Shown in pieces: positions 31,836 to 39,372 of a stretch of DNA of 55,607 nucleotides; the first letter of the stretch is position 1, and the number at the start of each line of letters is the position of its first letter. The stretch lies in contig JBDRDD010000026.1 in assembly GCA_043821115.1 (NCBI GenBank), positions 1 to 55,607 of the forward strand. Reading direction: 5' to 3'. Source of the stretch: JBDRDD01 sp043821115. Its GTDB lineage: Bacteria > CAYTYR01 > UBA6262 > DAOVJB01. The notes beneath the pieces were generated by a model. It saw only the letters and a program-made list of their open reading frames with translations. It ran no database searches and was not told where the DNA came from. Position numbers and translations under genes: made by a program.

Positions 31836-31850
31836 GGTTTATAATAAACC
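31836..31850 (+). promoter_or_regulatory. palindrome overlapping a -10-like box
   Basis: GGTTTAT-A-ATAAACC is a perfect 7-bp inverted repeat with a TATAAT inside (31840-31845), just before the decayed PLD-like gene. A possible operator; no clear -35. Confidence 0.4.
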
Positions 31851-31855
31851 TGAAG

Positions 31856-32271
31856 TTGACCAAAATACCCAAAACTAAAAAAATCCTTTCATTCTTTATT
31901 ATAATCAACCTTCTCCTGAGTTTATTCTTCTTTAGCTCTTCTTTATACGCCCAATCCGACTTCTATCCTGCAAAGGTAAAAGATATCTCTGATAGAACCT
32001 ATGAAAAGGCTGTTACAGACCTCTTGGATAATGCCAAAGAGTCAATAGTTATGTCTATGTATATTATAAGGCGCCTGGAGAAAGATCCCATTACCTTGTT
32101 GGTTCAGGACCTAAAAGCGGTCCTGCCAAGTTTGTGTTTCTTATAAAAACACTGCTTGAGGAACAGGGTACATCCATAGACTCTTTTATGAGAAAAGACC
32201 TATACCAGCGTTTTCATACGACCAAAAAGGTGTTCTTAAAGGGGCTTAGAGAGATAGATAAAAAGGAATAG
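31856..32271 (+). pseudogene. decayed phospholipase-D-like exported protein gene
   Basis: A TTG start opens a frame with a signal peptide and then F-Y-P-A-K-V-K-D-I-S-D-R-T-Y-E-K-A-V-T-D-L-L-D-N-A-K, S-I-V-M-S-M-Y-I-I-R-R: the N-terminus of PLD-like nucleases. It is cut at about 32110 before any HKD motif, and the frame closes at 32146. A different frame from about 32103 (V-G-S-G-P-K-S-G-P-A-K-F, ending in K-K-E and TAG at 32269-32271) looks like the tail of another or the same gene, consistent with an internal deletion. A third coding-like tail (V-E-L-F-H-F-V-G-K-K-Q-P-V-W, ending at about 32379) follows. No intact product is expected. Confidence 0.55.
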
Positions 32272-32399
32272 GGGTAGAGAGAAATCAGTTGAATTATTTC
32301 ATTTTGTTGGTAAAAAACAACCTGTCTGGGTTGCTTTTGGCTTTATCTGGAACTCCCTTGTTAATGAACCAACCATTTAGCGAAAAAGGCGGAAAGTAA

Positions 32400-33179
32400 A
32401 TGAAAAAACTCGGATGTATCAAAGATAAATTTGATGATAGAGATTATTTAATGCGTGCATATCTGCCAGTGATAAAACTTCCAAAGAAGATTGATTATAG
32501 TCTTAAGATGTCACCAGTGAGAGATCAGGGAGAAGAAGGCACCTGCGTGGGTTTTGCCACAGCTGCCGGCATGAAAGAGTATCAGGAATTCCTTGACTAC
32601 GAGAAGTTAGTAATACTTTCACCTCGGTTTGTTTATAGTGAATGCAAAAAGATTGATGGTATGCCTAGATTAGAAGGCACTACCATCCGCGCAGCTATGC
32701 AGGTGCTCAGTGATAAAGGAGTCTGCCAGGAAAAATTCTGGCCATATCAGCCACACCAGAAGGATAAACCAAAAGAAGGTGCTTCTAGTAATGCCGAAAA
32801 ATTTCGCATTATTACTTATGCACGCATACTTAACCTAAATGAGTTGCGCTTGAGTCTTGCCACTAAAGGTCCCTGTGTTATTGGTGTAGAGGTTTTTGAA
32901 GCTATGATGAAGACCAAAACAGGTCTTGTGCCAATGCCAAAGAAACACGAGACTAGTTTGGGGGGACATGCATTTTGCGTGGTAGGCTACGATGATAAAA
33001 AGAAGGTTATTAAATTTAAGAACTCCTGGACTGATAAATGGGGGAAGAAGGGGTACGGATTCTTACCCTACGGCTATGTTGAGCGCTATATGATGGATGC
33101 CTGGAGCTCGGTTGATATCGATGACCCTAATCCGCTTACACTGGCAAGCGTATTGAATTACAGAGCCCGGGTTTTATAA
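32400..33179 (+). CDS. papain-like (C1A) cysteine protease, no signal peptide
   Basis: 259 residues. The C1A catalytic set is complete: Cys49 in V-R-D-Q-G-E-E-G-T-C-V-G-F-A, His190 in L-G-G-H-A-F-C-V-V-G-Y, and Asn208 in F-K-N-S-W, with G-Y-G-F-L-P-Y downstream. The Gln of the oxyanion hole is in D-Q-G. There is no signal peptide and only a short N-terminal extension (about 25 residues), so it lacks the usual inhibitory propeptide and appears cytoplasmic. Bacterial members of this compact type occur sporadically, often in accessory regions. The substrate is unknown. Confidence 0.88.
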   Translation: MKKLGCIKDKFDDRDYLMRAYLPVIKLPKKIDYSLKMSPVRDQGEEGTCVGFATAAGMKEYQEFLDYEKLVILSPRFVYSECKKIDGMPRLEGTTIRAAMQVLSDKGVCQEKFWPYQPHQKDKPKEGASSNAEKFRIITYARILNLNELRLSLATKGPCVIGVEVFEAMMKTKTGLVPMPKKHETSLGGHAFCVVGYDDKKKVIKFKNSWTDKWGKKGYGFLPYGYVERYMMDAWSSVDIDDPNPLTLASVLNYRARVL

Positions 33180-33337
33180 AAAACAGAGTAGATACGCCTA
33201 TTTTTTAAGCTGAAAGATATTAGTATTTCTAAGTTGAGTCCGTTTCGATAACAAAAACACAACAGTTATCCACTTTTTTGAATATTTCCCGCATCAATAG
33301 TCATTTCTTGTAATAAATATGACAGGAAAGAAAAATC

Positions 33338-33396
33338 TTGACTTTTATGTTCATTAAGTATATAATGTTCACTAAATAGTGAACATTCACAAGGAG
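33338..33396 (+). promoter_or_regulatory. promoter and palindromic operator of the second AbiE-like pair
   Basis: TTGACT (33338-33343), 17 nt, TATAAT (33361-33366). The perfect inverted repeat AATGTTCACTA-AA-TAGTGAACATT (33364-33387) overlaps the -10. An additional half-site ATGTTCATTA lies in the spacer and another GTGAACATT just before the ATG, so four half-sites surround the start. Confidence 0.88.
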
Positions 33397-33404
33397 TGAA
33401 CATT

Positions 33405-34091
33405 ATGAACAAACCTAAAGATGTGAAGAATATTTTTGCTGATAAAGCGACTCTTCTCTTAAGAAAGATGCTTTCTAATCCGGACAGGAAATGGGTAACA
33501 CGCGATTTTACTGGTAAGGACGAAGTGAGCCTCGGCATGGCTCAAGGGGTTCTTGAGACCATGACTAGAAAGGGCTATATAGAAAGGGTTAAACGCGGTC
33601 CTGATAGTTTCACGCTTCTTACAAATACTCTGAAATTAATCGATGATTGGGTAGCGGCATATCATTTTGAACTAAACGACATCCATACCTATTATTCGCA
33701 TGATAAGACTATTTTGCAAAAGCTTAAAGATTGTTTAAAAGATAAACAGTACGCACTTACTCTTCATTCCGGAGCTAACCTAATAACATCTTTTGTGCTG
33801 ACCGATCAAGTTTATGTCTATTTTTCATCTGAGAACTGGGAAAAAGAGCTTCTTGATTTGAGGCAAAGACTTGAATTAAAAGAGCTTGTTAGTGGTGGAA
33901 ATATTCACATTATCCGCCCTTTTTACCGAAACAGCGCGTTTTACAATACCCAAATAATTAAAGGCTATAAGGTTGTTTCGAGCTTACAGCTTTACCTGGA
34001 TCTCTATAACTTTAAGCCCCGCGGAAAAGAGCATGCCGAATATTTAAGGCAGCATTTGAAAGAGAAGGGCAAAGGTTTCTATGAATCTTGA
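33405..34091 (+). CDS. AbiEi-type antitoxin/regulator with winged helix
   Basis: 228 residues from ATG 33405 (AAGGAG 8 nt upstream, after the last operator half-site). The N-terminal winged-helix part (about residues 1-70: K-A-T-L-L-L-R-K-M-L, R-K-W-V-T-R-D-F, V-L-E-T-M-T-R-K-G-Y-I-E-R-V-K-R-G) is followed by a domain with L-H-S-G-A-N-L and V-Y-V-Y-F-S. This resembles the type IV antitoxin AbiEi family. It likely represses its own palindromic promoter. The start of the next gene overlaps by 11 nt, as in the AbiE pair at 10983. Confidence 0.8.
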   Translation: MNKPKDVKNIFADKATLLLRKMLSNPDRKWVTRDFTGKDEVSLGMAQGVLETMTRKGYIERVKRGPDSFTLLTNTLKLIDDWVAAYHFELNDIHTYYSHDKTILQKLKDCLKDKQYALTLHSGANLITSFVLTDQVYVYFSSENWEKELLDLRQRLELKELVSGGNIHIIRPFYRNSAFYNTQIIKGYKVVSSLQLYLDLYNFKPRGKEHAEYLRQHLKEKGKGFYES

Positions 34092-34872
34092 GAAAATAGA
34101 AGCTATATTTTTTAATGTACTTGAAGATATCAGGGATTATCTTCCGGATCTCACCCTTGTAGGCGGATGGATGCCCTATATTTACTCAAATTTTCTTTGG
34201 AAGACATCTGTTAAGAATCCCGTAACCACAGCTGATATAGATTTTGGCGTGGGGCAAACTGTTGCTAAAGTTTATTCAAAGACAATATTTGAAACACTCT
34301 CTTCTTTAGGCTATAAAGAGCACCATATCAAGTTGGGTAAAATATTTCCCGTTGTGCTATATAAAGAAAAAATCCCGGTAGAGTTTATTACATATCCGAG
34401 AGCGAATATTAAAGCTATAGAAAAGATGGTCGGCCAACAAATTCAAATAAACAAGATAGACAAATTTGATTTTCTATTGCGGCATCGGATTCCGGTAAGC
34501 ATTAGGTCCAAGAAAAAGAGCTATACGTTGAATTGTCCAAAACCGTCTGCTTTTTTGTATCATAAGGGAGCAACTTTTATTGATAGGGAGGATGAGGAAA
34601 AGCAGGCCAAGGATTTGTACTATATGTACTTCATTTTACGCTACGCGCCTGATATTGATGTTATTCTGGAAGAAGTATCCCAATATAGGGAAAAGGGATA
34701 CTTAAAGAGTATCGGGAATAATGTCAATAAGTTCTTTGGGAGGGTATCAAGTCAGGGTTGTCTTTTGATTGAGCAGGAGAACGGGCCTGATGAATATATC
34801 CATGACCTGCGACAGGACATTTTCGAAAGATTTAGAGGCCTAAGAGAGGTGTTGCAGAGGAATGTTGACTGA
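34081..34872 (+). CDS. nucleotidyltransferase-like AbiE-type toxin
   Basis: 263 residues. A nucleotidyltransferase-like start (L-T-L-V-G-G-W-M-P, then T-T-A-D-I-D-F-G) resembles the G-G-x-x-x and D-x-D core of the family, with F-L-Y-H-K-G-A-T-F and R-E-D-E-E-K-Q-A-K-D-L-Y-Y-M later. It differs from the AbiEii at 11593 (no S-E-D-L-D), so it belongs to a different subfamily. It is predicted to be the toxin neutralised by the upstream gene. The catalytic chemistry is inferred, not evident from the sequence alone. Confidence 0.75.
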   Translation: MNLEKIEAIFFNVLEDIRDYLPDLTLVGGWMPYIYSNFLWKTSVKNPVTTADIDFGVGQTVAKVYSKTIFETLSSLGYKEHHIKLGKIFPVVLYKEKIPVEFITYPRANIKAIEKMVGQQIQINKIDKFDFLLRHRIPVSIRSKKKSYTLNCPKPSAFLYHKGATFIDREDEEKQAKDLYYMYFILRYAPDIDVILEEVSQYREKGYLKSIGNNVNKFFGRVSSQGCLLIEQENGPDEYIHDLRQDIFERFRGLREVLQRNVD

Positions 34873-34995
34873 GTACATGCATTTTCTGGGTGAAGAGGGG
34901 ATTAAGATGATCTTTGTTATATTAGAGACTCTGGTATAGGTCAAGCTATGCCTAAAAATAGTCATAAAGAATTATACGCCCAGCCATCTTTTCAC

Positions 34996-35025
34996 TTGAG
35001 AAATAATGACAGTATTAGGTATAAT
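34996..35025 (+). promoter_or_regulatory. putative promoter of the Fic gene
   Basis: TTGAGA (34996-35001), 18 nt, TATAAT (35020-35025). Confidence 0.6.
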
Positions 35026-35114
35026 ACAGGCAGTATGCCGACTCTATTTTAACTATAGAATAGGAAGGTACATATATATTCCTCGGCAGATTATTGAAAT
35101 CCAGAGGTGTACCA

Positions 35115-36170
35115 ATGACATTTTACCCGAAATATACCATAACAGAAAAGATACTCAATAACCTTACAGCTATTGCCTCGGCCCGTGAGGTTATTGAGCA
35201 GTCATATCTTGTGCCGAAATGGGAAGCCTCGCTTCGCAGGCAGGCTAAACTTCACAACACACATTCCTCCACAGCTATTGAAGGCAATAAACTTACTCTT
35301 GAACAGGTTGAAGCTCTTGCACAAGGCAGAGATGTCATAGCTACCGATAAAGATAAAAAAGAGATCCTCAATTATCTGGAAGCGCTAGATAGACTGGATT
35401 CGTTCTCGGGGAAAAGTAAAATAAAGGTTCAGGATTTGCTTAATCTACATAATTTGGTATCAAAGGATGTTTTGCCGGATAATAACAAAAGTGGTGTTTT
35501 TCGCAACCAGCAGGTCTTTGTGGGCAGACGTGTTTTTGATGGTACGGGCTTTAAGGAAGAAGTGGAATATATACCTCCTGAGGCAAAAAATGTGCCTCAC
35601 TTGGTGAAAGAGTTTATTGACTGGTTGAATTTTGATAAGACGTGGGAAATAAACCCGGTTTTAGTTGCTGGGATCGCTCATTATGAAATAGCCAGAATTC
35701 ATCCCTTTATTGATAGCAATGGCCGTACGGCCCGTCTTTTTGCTACGCTTATCCTCTATTTAAGCGGGTTTGATCACCGCAGGCTTTTTGCCCTTGATGA
35801 TTTCTATGATCGGGACAGGAAGGCATATTATGCGGCATTAAAGACAGCACAGGAGAATAATAACGATATTACCAAATGGCTAGAGTATTTTACGACAGGG
35901 GTTGCCTATTCGGTTGATGAGGTCAAAGAAGCGGTTTTGAAGTTAGGCTCAAAGAAAAAACGTATCTCAAAGAAACAGGTTTCTCTTACTGATAAGCAGA
36001 TAAAAATCGTTGAGTTTATAAATACCCGCGGCAAAGCCACTAACAAGGATTTTCAAGCGATTTTTAAGGTTTCAGCCCAGGCGGTGCATAAGGAATTAGC
36101 CAAACTGGTAGAACTGAAAGTCATTAAACCCATGGGAGCCGGCAGATCTACTTTTTATGTTCTGGAGTAG
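35115..36170 (+). CDS. Fic-domain protein with N-terminal inhibitory motif and C-terminal winged helix
   Basis: 351 residues. ATG 35115 is preferred (AGAGGTG 6 nt upstream) to the in-frame TTG at 35094. The N-terminal inhibitory helix S-S-T-A-I-E-G-N (residues 51-58) marks a class II, self-inhibited Fic enzyme. The active motif H-P-F-I-D-S-N-G-R-T-A-R (about 196-207) has Ser where the consensus (H-P-F-x-[DE]-G-N-G-R) has Gly, which may lower or alter activity. The C-terminal winged-helix domain (about 285-345) suggests DNA binding. Fic proteins transfer AMP to target proteins. The gene sits next to the AbiE-like pair within the accessory island. Confidence 0.9.
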   Translation: MTFYPKYTITEKILNNLTAIASAREVIEQSYLVPKWEASLRRQAKLHNTHSSTAIEGNKLTLEQVEALAQGRDVIATDKDKKEILNYLEALDRLDSFSGKSKIKVQDLLNLHNLVSKDVLPDNNKSGVFRNQQVFVGRRVFDGTGFKEEVEYIPPEAKNVPHLVKEFIDWLNFDKTWEINPVLVAGIAHYEIARIHPFIDSNGRTARLFATLILYLSGFDHRRLFALDDFYDRDRKAYYAALKTAQENNNDITKWLEYFTTGVAYSVDEVKEAVLKLGSKKKRISKKQVSLTDKQIKIVEFINTRGKATNKDFQAIFKVSAQAVHKELAKLVELKVIKPMGAGRSTFYVLE

Positions 36171-36190
36171 AAATAACAGTTCCAGAGGGC

Positions 36191-36223
36191 TGATGATTAG
36201 GTTGATGATTAGGTTGATGATTA
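36191..36223 (+). repeat. 12-bp tandem repeat, 2.75 copies
   Basis: TGATGATTAGGT occurs twice, then TGATGATTA. It lies 20 nt after the Fic stop codon, in a region otherwise without a gene. Confidence 0.8.
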
Positions 36224-36532
36224 TATGATGGCTAATAAAACCGGTTGCGTTCAGAAGGTCCAAAAAAGAGCCGATGGAAACCTGTGACTGGAGCAAATCC
36301 CTGTATTTATCAAAGATCCCAAAATATGAGCTTGAAGAGCTCAAAGATAGGCTTAAAACAGACTTTGCCCCCTTCAATTTCTTTTATTCTCAACAGGAGT
36401 ATAATGAAAAATGCTTCAAAAATCATCACAATTTCGCCCAAAATCACCTTAAAGTCTTTATTAAAACTTTCGGCTGACAGATTAATGCAAGGGATGGTGT
36501 AAATATATATTTCATTTAGAAAAGGAGATACA
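36224..36532 (+). other. gene-poor spacer with a doubtful short frame
   Basis: Nothing secure is visible. One 67-codon frame (36274-36477, starting M-E-T-C-D-W-S-K-S-L and containing K-Y-E-L-E-E-L-K-D-R-L) has a protein-like composition but no ribosome site; it may be a remnant. The region ends with AAAAGGAG before yqeY. Confidence 0.3.
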
Positions 36533-36994
36533 ATGCTACTAGACAAAATAGAAAGCGATCTAAAAGAAGCAATGAAATCAAAGGATTCTCTGAAGGTTGA
36601 AACTCTTCGTATGTTAAAATCAGCTTTGAACTATTATAAAATAGAGAAAAAGTTGGAAGAATTTAAGGATGAGGATGTCTTGACTATATTATCCCGTCAG
36701 GTAAAGCAGCATAAGGAGTCTATTGAAGGATTTGAAAAAGGCAACAGGCAAGATCTTATAGAACAAGAAAAAAAAGAGCTCGCTATTTTAGAAACATACA
36801 TGCCCACTCAGGCAAGTGCTGAAGAAGTAGCTAAAGTTGTCAGTGAAGTAATAAAAGAGGTTGGGGCTACAGGTAAAAAGGATTTTGGAAAAATTATGAA
36901 ACCTGTAATGGAAAAGTTAAAGGGAAAAGTAGACGGGAAAGTTATAAGCCAGAAAGTCGGGGAAGAATTAGCGAAGCTTGAGAAATCAGAGTAA
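36533..36994 (+). CDS. yqeY: GatB/YqeY domain-containing protein
   Basis: 153 residues, AAAAGGAG upstream. The full YqeY fold is present: an N-terminal helical part with M-K-S-K-D-S-L-K-V-E-T-L-R-M-L-K-S-A, E-L-A-I-L-E-T-Y-M-P, and a C-terminal G-K-K-D-F-G-K-I-M-K-P-V-M-x-x-L-K-G-K-V-D-G-K domain shared with the GatB tRNA-amidotransferase tail. It is thought to be an RNA-binding or tRNA-related protein; the exact role is unknown. It is widespread and housekeeping-like, so it marks the return from the accessory island to core genes. Confidence 0.93.
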   Translation: MLLDKIESDLKEAMKSKDSLKVETLRMLKSALNYYKIEKKLEEFKDEDVLTILSRQVKQHKESIEGFEKGNRQDLIEQEKKELAILETYMPTQASAEEVAKVVSEVIKEVGATGKKDFGKIMKPVMEKLKGKVDGKVISQKVGEELAKLEKSE

Positions 36995-37020
36995 TATAAT
37001 TTAGGAAAAGGAGGCAGTAT

Positions 37021-37989
37021 ATGGCTCAAATTGCAGAGGTAAAGGTTCAAGATCTGGATACGCGGAAGTTTATTGATGAGAAGGTGAAGGAGATATCTGA
37101 TGCTGTGGGTGACGGGGAAGCTATAAACGCCCTGTCCGGCGGTGTTGATTCTTCCGCTGTTACAATGCTCGGGCATAAAGCCTTGGGTGACAGGCTTAAG
37201 ACATATTTTATAGATAACGGCATTATGAGGGAAGGCGAGCCCCAGAGGATAGTTAAGATATTCAAGGCTATGGGAGTGAAGGTGGAGATACTGGATGCTC
37301 ACAAGAAATTCTTTGCTGCTCTTCGCGGCCTGACAGACCCGGAGGAGAAAAGGGAAGCCATTACACAGACATTTTATAAAGATGTGTTCGGCAAGCTTGT
37401 TAAGGACAGCGGCGCTAAATATCTTTTGCAGGGGACCATATTAACCGATGTGGATGAGACTGTGGCCGGTATAAAAAGGCAGCACAACGTGTTTGAGCAG
37501 CTGGGCATAGATCCCCAGAAGGAATTCGGGTATAAAATACTTGAGCCGTTGATACAGCTTAGAAAAGACGGGGTCAGGAAGGTTGCTGAGGCAACTGGAC
37601 TTCCGGAGTCTGTATTTAACAGGATGCCTTTCCCGGGACCTGCTCTCTGCGCAAGGGTTATAGGAGAGGTAACCGAGGATAAGATAAAGACGGTCAGAAT
37701 AGCAACAAGCATTGTTGAGGAAGAGCTTGGTTCTTCCGGAGCTTTCCAGTACATGGCTATCCTTCATAATGACAGGGTCACGGGCATGCGTGATAACAAG
37801 AGGGATTTCGGCCTGCAGATAGAGTTGAGGTGCTGGGACAGTATTGACGCGAGGAAGGCAACTCCCACGAAGTTGCCTTATGATACGCTTACGAAGCTAT
37901 CAAACAGGATGGTGACAGAGGTTCCGGGTGTTGTGAGTGTAACGTATAATATAACGACAAAGCCGCCGTCAACGATGGAGGCTATATAA
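37021..37989 (+). CDS. guaA: GMP synthase ATP-pyrophosphatase subunit (stand-alone)
   Basis: 322 residues, AAAAGGAGG upstream. The PP-loop A-L-S-G-G-V-D-S-S (about residues 39-47) and the GuaA dimerisation domain (P-F-P-G-P-A-L-C-A-R-V-I-G, and R-D-F-G-L-Q-I-E-L-R) are complete, but there is no N-terminal glutaminase domain. It amidates XMP to GMP with ATP and ammonia. The two-subunit layout is characteristic of archaea and a few bacterial phyla; a separate glutaminase subunit is expected elsewhere. The C-terminus ends K-P-P-S-T-M-E-A-I where most carry K-P-P-[AG]-T-I-E-[WF]. Confidence 0.92.
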   Translation: MAQIAEVKVQDLDTRKFIDEKVKEISDAVGDGEAINALSGGVDSSAVTMLGHKALGDRLKTYFIDNGIMREGEPQRIVKIFKAMGVKVEILDAHKKFFAALRGLTDPEEKREAITQTFYKDVFGKLVKDSGAKYLLQGTILTDVDETVAGIKRQHNVFEQLGIDPQKEFGYKILEPLIQLRKDGVRKVAEATGLPESVFNRMPFPGPALCARVIGEVTEDKIKTVRIATSIVEEELGSSGAFQYMAILHNDRVTGMRDNKRDFGLQIELRCWDSIDARKATPTKLPYDTLTKLSNRMVTEVPGVVSVTYNITTKPPSTMEAI

Positions 37990-38008
37990 GTCTTTAGGAA
38001 AGAGTAAT

Positions 38009-38428
38009 ATGAAACCATCCAGGCATGTCATAGTATCACTTGGTGTAGGGGCAGTGCTATCCCTGTGGCTAAATAATATGTATTTGTGGGTTATATGTCT
38101 TCTATCAGGTGTGCTGGTAGATGTTGACCATATTCTTGAATACATGATGGAATACGGCTGGAGGGATTTTACATTTTGGAAATGCTACAAAACATCAGAG
38201 AGTAGAAAATTCAAGAAGATGCATCTTGTACTCCACAGCAGTGAACTATTTCTTCTTCTGTGGTTTTTCGTTGTATACACCAGGAATATTTATCTTCTGG
38301 CGGCTACGCTGGGGTATTCTTTCCACCTTGGCCTTGATGCTATAGGAAACAGGATAGGTGTACGCTCGTATTCCCTCCTGTGGCGTGCCATAAACAGGTT
38401 CTCTGCTGATAAATTTTTGGGAAGGTAA
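38009..38428 (+). CDS. YdjM-like (DUF457) membrane-bound metal-dependent hydrolase
   Basis: 139 residues with four hydrophobic segments. The conserved residues D-V-D-H (after the second segment), H-L-V-L-H-S and F-H-L-G-L-D-A match the LexA-binding, membrane-bound hydrolase family YdjM/DUF457, where they bind metal. Substrate unknown. It precedes a metallopeptidase gene by 2 nt. Confidence 0.72.
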   Translation: MKPSRHVIVSLGVGAVLSLWLNNMYLWVICLLSGVLVDVDHILEYMMEYGWRDFTFWKCYKTSESRKFKKMHLVLHSSELFLLLWFFVVYTRNIYLLAATLGYSFHLGLDAIGNRIGVRSYSLLWRAINRFSADKFLGR

Positions 38429-38430
38429 TA

Positions 38431-39336
38431 ATGAGTAAAAAAACTGTAAGCAGGGTCCTTTTATATACAGTGCTTCTTGCAGCTGTTATTGTTTTTATGC
38501 AGATACTTGGAAGGTTCAAGTGGAAGGATTATACCAATGTAAAGGAATCCGAGGATTTTATTATATACTCTGATACAACTGAAGAAAAGACCCAGATGTA
38601 CTATGATTTCCTGGTTTCCTTCAAGCAGCACTTCGAGGATAAGTTTTTCATCCCGGGAGAATACAGGCGACTCAAGGTATATATATTCTCCGATCCCAAC
38701 AAGTACATGCAATTTAGCAAAAGAGTGAGATACAATACGCCTTACGGATTCTACCTGTTTAAGGAGAGGTTGCTTGTTTTTAATGAAGTATCAGGTATAG
38801 GCACACTTCTTCATGAGACGACTCACCATTTCAATCACAACTCAGGATGGGAATATCCCAAGTGGTTCGATGAGGGGCTGGCGGCTTTTTTTGAAAAGTT
38901 TCTGGCAATGGAAACCTCTCCTGGAACTTACGTGTTTTCATTTGGATATTTCAACCCGTGGAGGTTTGAGGAGACATACAATATACTTGTGAACTCAAAC
39001 GGTTCGTTTAGGGATTTTATAGGTCATGAAAAGCCTGTGCAGTCAATGGCCAGAAGCTTTCTCCTGTTCATGCACAGGAAAGGACTATTAGGTAAGGCGA
39101 TAGAGAAAATAACCGAGGGAGAGGATAACGAGAAGATCCTTGAGGGAATATTCGGCAAGAATATTTTAGAGATAGAAAGTGAATGGAGAGACTGGGTAGA
39201 AGATAGCCGTTCTGATGCCGATGTAATGCTAATGGACAGCAGTATTGTTCTAACTGAGGAACAGATAGAATACTGGACCAAAGGTAAAAGGGCCGTATGG
39301 GATCCTGAGAAGGAGATATATACGACTCACAGATAA
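38431..39336 (+). CDS. membrane-anchored zinc metallopeptidase (gluzincin, peptidase MA-like)
   Basis: 301 residues: one N-terminal membrane segment (about residues 7-25), then a periplasmic domain. Zinc motif H-E-T-T-H at residues 128-132 is followed by Glu148 in W-F-D-E-G-L-A-A-F-F-E, the gluzincin third-ligand spacing. This layout fits the peptidase MA/DUF1570-like families. It is translationally close to the upstream YdjM-like gene. The substrate is unknown. Confidence 0.82.
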   Translation: MSKKTVSRVLLYTVLLAAVIVFMQILGRFKWKDYTNVKESEDFIIYSDTTEEKTQMYYDFLVSFKQHFEDKFFIPGEYRRLKVYIFSDPNKYMQFSKRVRYNTPYGFYLFKERLLVFNEVSGIGTLLHETTHHFNHNSGWEYPKWFDEGLAAFFEKFLAMETSPGTYVFSFGYFNPWRFEETYNILVNSNGSFRDFIGHEKPVQSMARSFLLFMHRKGLLGKAIEKITEGEDNEKILEGIFGKNILEIESEWRDWVEDSRSDADVMLMDSSIVLTEEQIEYWTKGKRAVWDPEKEIYTTHR

Positions 39337-39372
39337 AGCCTTTATATATAAACAGTTATAAAAGGAGGGAAA

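Noticed and set aside
36191..36223. The 12-bp tandem repeat considered as the start of a CRISPR array
   Set aside because: The units are directly adjacent without spacers and too short; no cas gene is present. No CRISPR array was seen in the window.
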